From the NCBI GenBank assembly GCA_016287975.1, contig JAEEXV010000251.1, positions 1 to 14,497 of the forward strand: 14,497 bases of DNA, in the 5' to 3' direction. Within the stretch, counting starts at the first letter, position 1. Each line of letters opens with the position of its first letter. Both the position numbers and the translations under genes were made by a program. Source of the stretch: Lentisphaeria bacterium. GTDB taxonomy: Bacteria > Verrucomicrobiota > Lentisphaeria > Oligosphaerales > Oligosphaeraceae. Positions 7,160 to 14,291 of this stretch are shown here, in pieces. The notes under the pieces are model-generated. The model searched no databases, was not told where the DNA came from, and saw nothing but the letters and a program-made list of their open reading frames with translations.

Positions 7160-7927
7160 ATGAAACACCGAGTCTTCACCCTGATTGAACTGCTTGTGGT
7201 CATCGCCATCATCGCCATCCTGGCGAGCATGCTGCTGCCTGCGCTGTCGAAGGCGCGGGACAAGGCGAAGGCGATCAGCTGCATGGGCAACCTCAAGACG
7301 ATCGGCCTGGACATGGCCATGTACGAGCAGGACAACGGCCAGTATCCCTACGGGCAGATCGGCTTCAGCGGGCTGGGCGACAACCAGAACATCTCGTGGC
7401 AGCTGCTGCTCTACGGCATCTTCAACCAGAGCGCCGCGCTGCGCTGGGGGGCGACCCCGTGGGGGCGCTACAAGCACCTCAAGTGCCCCGCCGACAGCAT
7501 CAAGGCAAGCGCCCCGAACAACCCCAAGAACTCGTACGGCTTCAACATGAACTCGCTGGGCTGGGCGCGCAACTGCGCGGACTACAGCCTGTCGAACGTC
7601 AACTGGGAGCCCAGCATCGGCTCCGCCTACGGCCAGTTGGCGGGCAACTGGCTCAACAACAAATACAACGGCACCGTGCAGAAGGGCCCGTCGATGATCA
7701 CCACCATCTTCGACCTGGGCACGACGGGGCGCGCGGACAACGCGGGCGTCGGGCGGATGCAGTGGATGCCGACGGAGCACAACTACGGCGTCGGCGACCC
7801 TGACGCCAGCCACCGCAGCGGCAGCAACTGGCTCTTCTGGGACGCGCACGTCGAGTTCATGCGCCCGTGGTCGTATCCTGGCGTCACCTTCACCTGCCAG
7901 TATCTCTACAACAACATCCGCTGGTAA
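7160..7927 (+). CDS. Pseudopilin-like protein (prepilin-type N-terminal methylation domain, H-x9-D tail)
   Basis: A 255-residue protein of the large type II/IV pseudopilin-like family expanded in Lentisphaerota and Planctomycetota. The N-terminus, [20 protein letters not shown] (residues 6-25), is a class III signal and pilin-type helix with the conserved Glu10 (+5). The residue before Phe6 is Val rather than the usual Gly. KCPAD at 108-112 is typical of the family. Near the C-terminus His218 and Asp228 form an H-x9-D motif, followed by Ala instead of the common Gly. It is expected to be anchored in the inner membrane and assembled or displayed outside; the exact role is not established for this family. 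The start is supported by GGGAGG at 7150-7155. It is the first gene of the operon, 25 bp before the DUF4838 gene, suggesting a shared role in polysaccharide handling. Confidence 0.93.
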   Translation: MKHRVFTLIELLVVIAIIAILASMLLPALSKARDKAKAISCMGNLKTIGLDMAMYEQDNGQYPYGQIGFSGLGDNQNISWQLLLYGIFNQSAALRWGATPWGRYKHLKCPADSIKASAPNNPKNSYGFNMNSLGWARNCADYSLSNVNWEPSIGSAYGQLAGNWLNNKYNGTVQKGPSMITTIFDLGTTGRADNAGVGRMQWMPTEHNYGVGDPDASHRSGSNWLFWDAHVEFMRPWSYPGVTFTCQYLYNNIRW

Positions 7928-7952
7928 CCCGTCTGCAAGGAGACCGACGACC

Positions 7953-10900
7953 ATGCACCGAAGCGCCTGCCGCATTCTTCTGCTCGCCCTCCTGTCCGCG
8001 GCCTTGCCGTCCATGGCCATTGACCTGGCGCGGGACGGGCGCGCGCTGGTTCGGATCGCCGTTCCCGCGGCCCCCGTGCGCCTGGAGAAAATGGCGCTGT
8101 CCGACCTGCAGGAGTTCCTGGGGAAGATGACGGGGGCGCGCTTCGAGGCGGTCGCGGAGACGGAACTCCCTGCAGGCGAGCCCGCCATCTATCTGGGGTG
8201 GACGCGGTTCGCGCAGGCCCAGGGGATCGACGCGGCGAAGCTCGGCAAGGAGGAATGGGTCGTCCGCACCGTGGGGGATTCGCTGGTGATCACGGGCGGG
8301 CGGCCCGCGGGCACCTTCTACGCGGTGTGGAAGTTCCTGAACGGGCTGGGGTGCTATGCGATGGCGATGGACTGCTATTCGGCGCCGCCGCGTCGTTCGC
8401 TCTCGGTCCCGGGGCTGTCGGTGCAGGGGCGTCCGCCCTTTGCGGGGCGCCTCATCTACAACGACTTCCCAGGCGCGGCGATGGCGGGCGGGATGCCTGC
8501 CGACCTGCAGGAGCAGTATCGCCTGTTCGCGCTGCGCAGCGGCACCAACGGCGAGCAGACGCACCGCCAGAAGCAATACTATTACGGCGACCTCTTCAAC
8601 ATCTCGACGGTCCCCTTCCATCACACGCTCACCCTCTACGTGCCGCCGAAGAAGTACTTCGCGACGCATCCCGAGTATTTTGCGATGAACGCGCAGGGGC
8701 AGCGCTTCGCCCCGCAGGGCTTCGCCAAGGGGAGCCTCTGCATGTCCAACCGCGAGGTCTGGAAAGTCACCCTGGAGAGCCTGCGTTCGTTCATCCGCAG
8801 GGACCGCGCGGAGCGGGCGAAGGAGGACTGGCCCGTGCTCTATGACATCTCCCTCCTGGACAACTCCCCGTATATCTGCAAATGCCCCGCGTGCACGGCG
8901 ATCTCGAAGGAGGAGGGATCGGAGTGCGGGCTGCTGCTGCGCTACATCAACTACGTCGCGACGGAAATCGCGAAGGAGTATCCTGAGATCATCATCCGCA
9001 CCTTCGCCTACTCGGCGGCCCGCAAGCCGCCGAAGAAGACGCGCCCCGCCGCCAACGTGCTGCTGCAGGTGTGCGACGAGTTCCCGCAGGCGGACGCCTT
9101 CCGTCCGCTCACGCACCCCCTGAATGCGCACAACCTGGCCAGTCTGAAGGAGTGGGCGGCGACGGGGGCGCGGATCCAGTTCTACGACTACTGGAACATC
9201 AGCGGGGTCTACTTCGACCCGCCCCGCTGGGAAACCGTGCTGGACGCGCTCCAGCCCGACCTGCGCCTGTTCAAGGAACTCGGGGCCGTCGGCCTCTTCG
9301 TGGAGTTCGAGCGCGACCATGTGAGCCCGCAGCCCTTCTATGACCTGGCCTACTTTGTGGCCAGCCAGTTGATGATGGATCTCGACGTGGACGTGGAGGC
9401 GCTGGTCGACGCCTTCCTGCCCGCCTACTACGGCGCGGCCGCCCCCGTGATGAAGATGCTGCTTGCCGAGATGCGCGAGGGCGTCCGAAAGCAGCCGACG
9501 AAGATGGCGATCCACATCGGCGGCGCGTGGCGCTATTTCACGCCCGAGAACGCGCTGCGCTACTACCATCTGCTGAAGGCGGCGGCGGCGTCGCTTCCAG
9601 CTGGTGGCGTCCATCGGCAGCGGGTGGAGAGCGAGCTGCTGACGCTGTGCTGGGCCGTCCTGGCGCGGCAGGTGACCTTCGGGCCGGTCTTCCGCGCGGG
9701 CGGCGTCTCCATGGACCAGCTGGTGGCCGAATGCGAGGCGTACGCGCGGCAGCACATCATGCGCATCAAGCCCGCCAACGCCAAGTTCTTCCTGGATCGG
9801 TTCCACCAGAAGTTCGACAAGATCAAGGCGGTCCTCCCGCGCCCCGCGAAGTTCAAGGGGGTGGCGGACGAGAGTTTTCGGCTGCTGGCGTTTCCGCAGG
9901 CCTCGCCGATTCCGAACATCCACTCGGAAGTGGTCGACGACGCGGATTCCATCACGGGGAAGGCCATCGTCTCGCATGGCCCCTCCAAGACCGCCAATGA
10001 CCACGGCGTCGGCAAGATGATCCAGGCGACGCCGACGATCCGCGTGCCGAACCTGAAGTTCGTCCTCGGCAACATCGGCCCGAAGCATGACATCAAGCCT
10101 GGCACGCAGTGGGAGATCTCCACCGTGCTGCGCAAGGTCCACCAGGACGAGAAATACCACTGGTACAAACTGCGCGGGGCCGTCGACCTGCAGGAGAAGT
10201 CGTACTTCTGGGGGCACGCCTGGGCGATCCAGTTCAAGACCAACTCGGTCTATGTGCTGACGGACGGCGTGGCCGACAACAATGTCTGGGAGGCCTGGTT
10301 CAGCGCCAAGTTCACGGGGCCCGCGTATGTCCCGGGTTCCACCAGGCCCGACGCCATCTACGTCGACATGGTCGCGCTGGTGCGCCCTGGCGCGGCGGGC
10401 GTCGCCCCCGACGACGACGCGCTTTCGCAGGCGGAGCCGACGGTGGTGAAGCCGCCTGAATTCGCGTCCGTCCCCGACGGCGCCATTCGGGTCTTCGACG
10501 TGCGCGCGGCCCGTCCCATTCCGAAACTGTGCACGGAGGTCGTGGCGGACAGGGATTCCGCGACAGGCAAGGCGCTCCGCACCTACGGGCCCGCGGGGGC
10601 GAAGCACGGCTTCAATGTCCGCGTGCCAGGGCAGCAGCCCAGCACGAAGTTCTGCATCGGCGGCGCGAACGGCGATTCGATGCTGATCCTCCAGGGGCTT
10701 GAAGACAACTTCGAGAACTACCACTGGTTCCGCATGAAGAAGCCAGTCCAGATCACGGCGAAGTCCTACTTCTGGGGCTTCAACTGGGCGCTCCAGTTCC
10801 ATCCGCGCGGCCTCTACGACCCCAAGGGCACCGCGGAGGACAACACCTGGGAGGTCTGGTTCAGCGTCAAGTTCACGGGGCCCGCCTACGTCCCGGGTTC

Positions 10901-10964
10901 CACCCAGAAGGACGCCGTCTGGATCGACCGCCTGGTCTTCGTCAAGCCTGGGTTGATGAAGTAG
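7953..10964 (+). CDS. DUF4838 domain-containing exported protein with duplicated C-terminal domain
   Basis: A 1003-residue protein with a signal peptide (residues 1-22, ending PSMA). Residues about 28-150 resemble the GH67/GH20-type non-catalytic N-terminal domain. The central part (about 160-500) matches DUF4838: DISLLDNSPYICKCPAC with Cys309, Cys311 and Cys314, then IIIRTFAYSA, CDEF (Asp375, Glu376), YDYWN and FVEFERD (Glu451, Glu453). This suggests a glycoside-hydrolase-like TIM barrel, but the activity is unproven. After a helical segment (about 480-630) come two homologous domains (about 654-813 and 856-1000) sharing YHW, KSYFWG.NWA.QF and KFTGPAYVPGST. They are probably beta-sandwich, carbohydrate-binding modules. 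The start is supported by AAGGAG at 7937-7942. It is the second gene of the operon and probably acts extracytoplasmically on a polysaccharide. Confidence 0.88.
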   Translation: MHRSACRILLLALLSAALPSMAIDLARDGRALVRIAVPAAPVRLEKMALSDLQEFLGKMTGARFEAVAETELPAGEPAIYLGWTRFAQAQGIDAAKLGKEEWVVRTVGDSLVITGGRPAGTFYAVWKFLNGLGCYAMAMDCYSAPPRRSLSVPGLSVQGRPPFAGRLIYNDFPGAAMAGGMPADLQEQYRLFALRSGTNGEQTHRQKQYYYGDLFNISTVPFHHTLTLYVPPKKYFATHPEYFAMNAQGQRFAPQGFAKGSLCMSNREVWKVTLESLRSFIRRDRAERAKEDWPVLYDISLLDNSPYICKCPACTAISKEEGSECGLLLRYINYVATEIAKEYPEIIIRTFAYSAARKPPKKTRPAANVLLQVCDEFPQADAFRPLTHPLNAHNLASLKEWAATGARIQFYDYWNISGVYFDPPRWETVLDALQPDLRLFKELGAVGLFVEFERDHVSPQPFYDLAYFVASQLMMDLDVDVEALVDAFLPAYYGAAAPVMKMLLAEMREGVRKQPTKMAIHIGGAWRYFTPENALRYYHLLKAAAASLPAGGVHRQRVESELLTLCWAVLARQVTFGPVFRAGGVSMDQLVAECEAYARQHIMRIKPANAKFFLDRFHQKFDKIKAVLPRPAKFKGVADESFRLLAFPQASPIPNIHSEVVDDADSITGKAIVSHGPSKTANDHGVGKMIQATPTIRVPNLKFVLGNIGPKHDIKPGTQWEISTVLRKVHQDEKYHWYKLRGAVDLQEKSYFWGHAWAIQFKTNSVYVLTDGVADNNVWEAWFSAKFTGPAYVPGSTRPDAIYVDMVALVRPGAAGVAPDDDALSQAEPTVVKPPEFASVPDGAIRVFDVRAARPIPKLCTEVVADRDSATGKALRTYGPAGAKHGFNVRVPGQQPSTKFCIGGANGDSMLILQGLEDNFENYHWFRMKKPVQITAKSYFWGFNWALQFHPRGLYDPKGTAEDNTWEVWFSVKFTGPAYVPGSTQKDAVWIDRLVFVKPGLMK
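9912..10952 (+). repeat. Intragenic tandem duplication encoding two C-terminal domains
   Basis: The DNA for residues 654-813 (9912-10391) and 856-1000 (10518-10952) of the DUF4838 protein encodes two related domains offset by 187-188 codons near their ends. Protein identity is high in the last 60 residues. At DNA level the stretch around TTCACGGGGCCCGC and TCCCGGGTTCCACC is nearly identical in both copies. A proline- and acid-rich linker (about 814-843) separates them. Confidence 0.8.
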
Positions 10965-10985
10965 ATTAATACCATCGGCAAGCCT

Positions 10986-11130
10986 CAAGGGACCCAAGGG
11001 ACCCAAGGGACCCAAGGGGCCAAGGGACCCCAAGTGACCCAAGTGACCCAAGGGACCCCAAGTGACCCAAGTGACCCAAGGGACCCCAAGTGACCCAAGT
11101 GACCCAAGGGACCCAAGGGACTCTTGGGAC
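10986..11130. repeat. Intergenic 9-bp tandem repeat with 28-bp higher-order unit
   Basis: This array fills most of the 227-bp gap between the DUF4838 stop and the sialidase-like gene. It is built from 9-mers GGGACCCAA and GTGACCCAA and a 10-mer GGGACCCCAA. A higher-order unit of 28 bp (10+9+9) occurs three times in a row (11024-11051, 11052-11079, 11080-11107). The plus strand is C/A-rich, so the minus strand carries regularly spaced GGG runs. The array ends in a 6-bp hairpin, CCCAAG-ggact-CTTGGG (11112-11128). A frame open through its 3' end joins the sialidase-like reading frame. Confidence 0.9.
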
Positions 11131-11191
11131 CAATGAGGTGCCTTCAAGCCATTCCGCCGTCCCAGTAGTTCCTGCCGCCCCAGCCATTCCC

Positions 11192-12406
11192 ATGCCAGAT
11201 TTTCCGTCCCCATTCAAGAACCAGGAAGCGCCTGAAGGCGAACTCTGGATCTCCGAAGTCCGCTACCAGGATCCGCGCTCGCAGCTCTATGTCGGCAGTC
11301 CGAACATCCTGCGGCTGCCCGACGGCGCGCTGCTGGCCTCCCACGACTACTTCGGCCCGCAGATCTGCGACCAGAACAAGAACATCCGCGGCCTGGTGGC
11401 CATCTGCCGTTCCGAGGACAACGGGCGCACCTGGCAGCAGGTCAACCAGCTCCTGAACGCATGCTGGGGGGCGCTCTTCCAGCACGAGGGGAAGATCTAC
11501 CATCTGGGCAACGTCGGCGAATACGGCCCCGTCGCCATCCGCCGCAGCGACGACGGCGGCTTCACCTGGACCTATCCGTATGACGAGCGGAGTGGGCTCC
11601 TCTTCCCCGCAGGCCCCGCGCGCCAGATGCCGAACTGGCAGTGCATCGGCCCCGTCTCGCACCACAAGGGGCGCTTCTTCGAGGACATCGACGACCTCGT
11701 GCTCACCGCCCCTGGGCAGTGGTGGATCCCCAGGTGCTTCCAGGCCTGCGTCATCAGCGCGCCAGACGACTGCGACCTGCTCCAGGCGAAGAACTGGTCG
11801 ATGAGCAACCACCTGCCCTTCGAGAGCAGCCGTGTCCCCGACCAGTCGCTGGTCAACCCCGACTATTCCGGCTGGCTTGAAAGCAGCGTCTTCGAGGCAC
11901 CCGACGGCTCCCTCGCCTCCATGCGCCGCCTGCATCTGGCCCGCCCCAACAAGGCGGCGCTCTGCCAGATCTCGGACGACGGCTCGCGCATCGACTTCGA
12001 CTACGGGACGGGCTTTGTGGACATGCCCTGCGCGCCCTCCAAGTTCAAGATCGCCTTCGACCCCGTGAGCCGAATGTATGTCTCGATCACCAACCAGGTG
12101 CTGGGCGACTGGCGCACCACCCGCAACCGCCTGATCCTCGCCTCCTCCCCCGACCTGCGCCACTGGAAGTGCAACCGACTGCTGATGTGGGACAAGTCGG
12201 GGCTGGACTGGAAGACCTCCCTCGAAAGCGTCGGCTTCCAATACACCGACTGGCAGTTCGACGGGGACGACATCATCTATCTGACCCGCACCGCCTACGA
12301 CGGGGCGCACACCTTCCATGATTCCAACCGCATCACCTACAATGTCGTCAAGGACTTCCGCTCCTGGCTGACGCGGGAGATGCCGACCGCAGCCGTGCCC
12401 GAATAG
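11192..12406 (+). CDS. Sialidase-like (BNR/Asp-box) beta-propeller protein, probable glycosidase
   Basis: A 404-residue protein of the sialidase superfamily. Two Asp-box motifs are visible, SEDNGRTW (about residues 74-81) and SDDGGFTW (about 119-126). The opening ELWISEVRYQDPRSQLYVGSP and LRLPDGALLASHDYFGP fit the first propeller blades of bacterial BNR hydrolases. No signal peptide is visible, so it is predicted to be cytoplasmic. The start is uncertain: the frame is open back to a GTG at 11090 inside the repeat array, but that extension encodes low-complexity TQ/GT repeats. ATG 11192 is preferred although it has no Shine-Dalgarno sequence; GTG 11138 is an alternative. The gene lies 27 bp before the GH28-like gene and is probably cotranscribed with it. 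The true sugar substrate need not be sialic acid; many relatives act on other sugars. Confidence 0.8.
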   Translation: MPDFPSPFKNQEAPEGELWISEVRYQDPRSQLYVGSPNILRLPDGALLASHDYFGPQICDQNKNIRGLVAICRSEDNGRTWQQVNQLLNACWGALFQHEGKIYHLGNVGEYGPVAIRRSDDGGFTWTYPYDERSGLLFPAGPARQMPNWQCIGPVSHHKGRFFEDIDDLVLTAPGQWWIPRCFQACVISAPDDCDLLQAKNWSMSNHLPFESSRVPDQSLVNPDYSGWLESSVFEAPDGSLASMRRLHLARPNKAALCQISDDGSRIDFDYGTGFVDMPCAPSKFKIAFDPVSRMYVSITNQVLGDWRTTRNRLILASSPDLRHWKCNRLLMWDKSGLDWKTSLESVGFQYTDWQFDGDDIIYLTRTAYDGAHTFHDSNRITYNVVKDFRSWLTREMPTAAVPE

Positions 12407-12417
12407 CCGCCACCCAA

Positions 12418-12425
12418 GAGGGGAG
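12418..12425 (+). promoter_or_regulatory. Ribosome binding site fixing the GH28-like start
   Basis: GAGGGGAG lies eight bases before the ATG at 12434. It fixes a start that leaves no room for a signal peptide, so the GH28-like product is predicted to be cytoplasmic. Confidence 0.75.
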
Positions 12426-12433
12426 ACGCCACC

Positions 12434-13714
12434 ATGCTCAATGTCAAGGACTTCGGGGCCATCGGGGATGGCCGCGCCAACGAAACCGCCGCCATCCAGC
12501 GCGCCATCGACGCGGGCGGGATGGTCGCATTCCCGCCAGGCGTCTATCTCAGCGGCTCGCTCTTTCTGAAGAGCGGCGGCGGCCTCTATCTGGAGCAGGG
12601 CGCCGTCCTCCTCGCCTCCCCCAGTCCCGCCGACTATCTGCCGCCGCCCGACTGCCCCGCCAACTGGGCCTCGCAGGCGGAGTCCTCCGCTGGGCTGCAT
12701 TTCATCAATGCCGTCGGGCAGCATGACATCACCCTGGCCGGCGACGGCTGCATCAACGGCAACAGCCCCGCCTTCCTGAACGAGATGGATCCCGAGGTCC
12801 CCATCTGGTTCAAGCGCATCTGGCGTCCTGGCCAGATGATCTTCCTGTGCGACTGCGAGAACGTCTCCATCCGCGGCCTCCGCCTCCAGGACGCCCCCTA
12901 TTGGCACTGCCATCTCTTCGGATGCCGCAAGATCCGCATCCACGGGCTGGAGATCCGCGGCGACCGCCGCGTCCCCAACAACGACGGCATCGACCTGGAC
13001 TGCTGCGAGGACGCCGTCGTCACGGGCTGCCTCATCGAGACTGGCGACGACAGCCTCGCCATCCGCTGCGACAGCAGGACGCTCGGCCGTCCGCAGCCCT
13101 GCAGGAATATCGTCGTCAGCCAATGCGTGCTCGCCTCTGGCTACGCCAACGCGATCCGCGTCGGCGTCGGAGCGGGGACAGTGCGGGACTGCCTCTTCTC
13201 GCAGTGCGTCGTTCGGGACAGCCGCACTGGATTCTGCATCGTCTCCAAGTACAGCGACAACGAGACCCCTGGCGGCACGCTGCGCAATCTGCAGTTTCGG
13301 CAGTTCCACTGCCAGTGCGAGCGGCTGTTCAACATCAAGCTCGACAACGTCCCCGACCTGCGGTTCCCGTCCTCGGCGACCATTGAAAACCTTGCCTTCT
13401 CGGAGATTACTGGCGAGGTCACCCTGACCTCGCAGATCATCGGCAATGGCCGCGGGACCATCCGCGCCCTGGAGCTCTCGGAGCTGGACCTCGACTTCCA
13501 GGGCGACGGCCCCGCCCCCAATGTCAACGCCCAGGGCGGCTGGGGCCGCGCCTCCACCGACGTCGGCTTCGAGGTCTCCCGCGCCTCCGACATCCGCTTC
13601 GACGGCTGCCGCATCCGCTTCAAGGATGTCCCTGGCTGGACCGCCGCCATCCGCGCCGACCGCCCCGACGCCGTAGCCGTCGACCGCTGCCGCTCCAACC
13701 GCCCGCTGCGGTAA
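12434..13714 (+). CDS. GH28-family-like protein (right-handed beta-helix, polygalacturonase-like)
   Basis: A 426-residue beta-helix protein. The N-terminus VKDFGAIGDGRANETAAIQ with FPPGVYLSGSLFLKSG is the classic opening of bacterial GH28 enzymes. The first catalytic motif is NNDGIDLD (Asn183, Asp184), where NTDG is usual, and the second is TGDDSLAI (Asp205, Asp206), so all three carboxylates are present. The place where GHG is expected reads SGYANAIRVG (235-244), lacking the catalytic-site His. The later R-I-K motif is also not recognisable, reading RTGFCIVSKYSD at 264-275. It is either a divergent enzyme or has changed its chemistry. With no signal peptide it probably works on imported oligosaccharides together with the sialidase-like protein. 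It is the last gene of the operon. Confidence 0.85.
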   Translation: MLNVKDFGAIGDGRANETAAIQRAIDAGGMVAFPPGVYLSGSLFLKSGGGLYLEQGAVLLASPSPADYLPPPDCPANWASQAESSAGLHFINAVGQHDITLAGDGCINGNSPAFLNEMDPEVPIWFKRIWRPGQMIFLCDCENVSIRGLRLQDAPYWHCHLFGCRKIRIHGLEIRGDRRVPNNDGIDLDCCEDAVVTGCLIETGDDSLAIRCDSRTLGRPQPCRNIVVSQCVLASGYANAIRVGVGAGTVRDCLFSQCVVRDSRTGFCIVSKYSDNETPGGTLRNLQFRQFHCQCERLFNIKLDNVPDLRFPSSATIENLAFSEITGEVTLTSQIIGNGRGTIRALELSELDLDFQGDGPAPNVNAQGGWGRASTDVGFEVSRASDIRFDGCRIRFKDVPGWTAAIRADRPDAVAVDRCRSNRPLR

Positions 13715-13757
13715 TCGGGAGGCCGCGCTCCTGCGCGTGCTTGGATTATGATGCTGC

Positions 13758-13785
13758 GGGAGTTGCTATGTAAACCGTAACTCCC
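13758..13785. other. Inverted repeat downstream of the operon
   Basis: GGGAGTT (13758-13764) and AACTCCC (13779-13785) form a perfect 7-bp stem around a 14-base loop, 44 bp after the GH28-like stop. It is followed by AAAAA on the plus strand, not a T-run, so it is not a canonical terminator for the operon. It could still slow transcription or mark the edge of the low-GC segment. No other terminator is visible here. Confidence 0.4.
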
Positions 13786-13801
13786 AAAAATTGGCGAATA
13801 A

Positions 13802-13978
13802 CTACGCGACAGTGGTCGGGATTTCCAGCCCCATGCTTTCAATGGCCAGTCTTGCCGCCTTTGGAACGGGCTCCAGCTCCCACTTGCCGTTTGCGTTTGT
13901 CGCGCGGACATCCCACAGCATGTTCTGGAGGGCTTTCACGACCGCATTTTCTCCTATGCCAGGGGAAGTATTGACCAA
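13802..13978 (-). pseudogene. Possible C-terminal gene remnant, unrecognised
   Basis: On the minus strand a frame runs from just after a TAA (13979-13981) to a TAG (13802-13804), 58 codons. Its product includes GENAVVKALQNMLWDVRAT and KWELEPVPKAARLAIESMGL, with ordinary amino-acid composition and mostly G or C at third positions. That looks like the tail of a real protein more than a chance frame. No good start is present; ATG 13921 would give only 39 residues. I do not recognise the family. It may be a truncated remnant cut by whatever brought in the neighbouring zinc-ribbon fragment. Confidence 0.3.
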
Positions 13979-13984
13979 TTATGG

Positions 13985-14291
13985 CTTGAAGCGGAAGATG
14001 CGACCATTGCCGCAAACTCCAATTTGCTCATCATTGACCAGGCATGCAAACTTCTCTCTCGCCAAATGGAGGATATCTCCACGGAATTCTGCCAGGTAGG
14101 GGGGCACGGAACGCCTGAGCAAGGCCAGGCTTGAACAACGCGATGCGCAAGTCATTGCCGATAACGCTCCCAAATGCCCGATTTGCGGGAAAACCATGTG
14201 CAAAGTCATGGCGCGAAAAGGTCGGAATGCAGGGCGGCCATTCTGGAGTTGCGTGGATTATCCAAATTGCAATGGCAACCAACCCATCTGA
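13985..14291 (+). pseudogene. 5'-truncated, frameshifted four-helix-bundle-suffix / C4 zinc-ribbon protein
   Basis: Two plus-strand frames together spell the end of one protein. The first frame (13985 to about 14104) gives LEAEDATIAANSNLLIIDQ, then ACKLLSRQMEDISTEFCQVGG. The second (from about 14100 to the TGA at 14289-14291) gives GTERLSKARLEQRDA and then KCPICGKTMC...FWSCVDYPNC. The last part is a topoisomerase-type C4 zinc ribbon (C-x2-C ... C-x5-C). The order AAN-leucine-rich helix, GG-TERL, zinc ribbon resembles the C-terminal half of four-helix-bundle (S23-like) suffix proteins. Removing one G from the run at 14099-14104 restores a continuous frame (GTA GGG GGC ACG GAA). No upstream half or start codon is found, so it is a remnant even if the extra G is a sequencing error. 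Its base composition is lower in GC than the neighbours. Confidence 0.6.

Noticed and set aside
11090..11191. GTG 11090 as start of the sialidase-like protein
   Set aside because: The start codon is one of several identical GTG triplets in the tandem array, and the extension encodes TQ/GT repeats and a proline-alanine stretch, not a signal peptide.
7890..11213. A 1107-codon minus-strand open frame across the DUF4838 gene
   Set aside because: It is exactly antisense to a gene with signal peptide, family motifs and ribosome site. Its product is rich in Arg, His, Val and Pro with no recognisable domain, as expected from the GC-rich complement.
11144..13309. A 721-codon minus-strand open frame across the sialidase-like and GH28-like genes
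   Set aside because: It is antisense to two recognisable genes and spans their junction. The composition (Ala, Val, Asp, Gly rich) is typical of GC-driven shadow frames.
13758..13785. Rho-independent terminator after the GH28-like gene
   Set aside because: The stem is followed by A residues, not T residues, on the transcribed strand, and the loop is long.
13791..14099. Plus-strand 102-codon frame
   Set aside because: Its Ser/Phe-rich product lies opposite a more protein-like minus-strand frame in its first part and in a different frame from the zinc-ribbon remnant in its second part.
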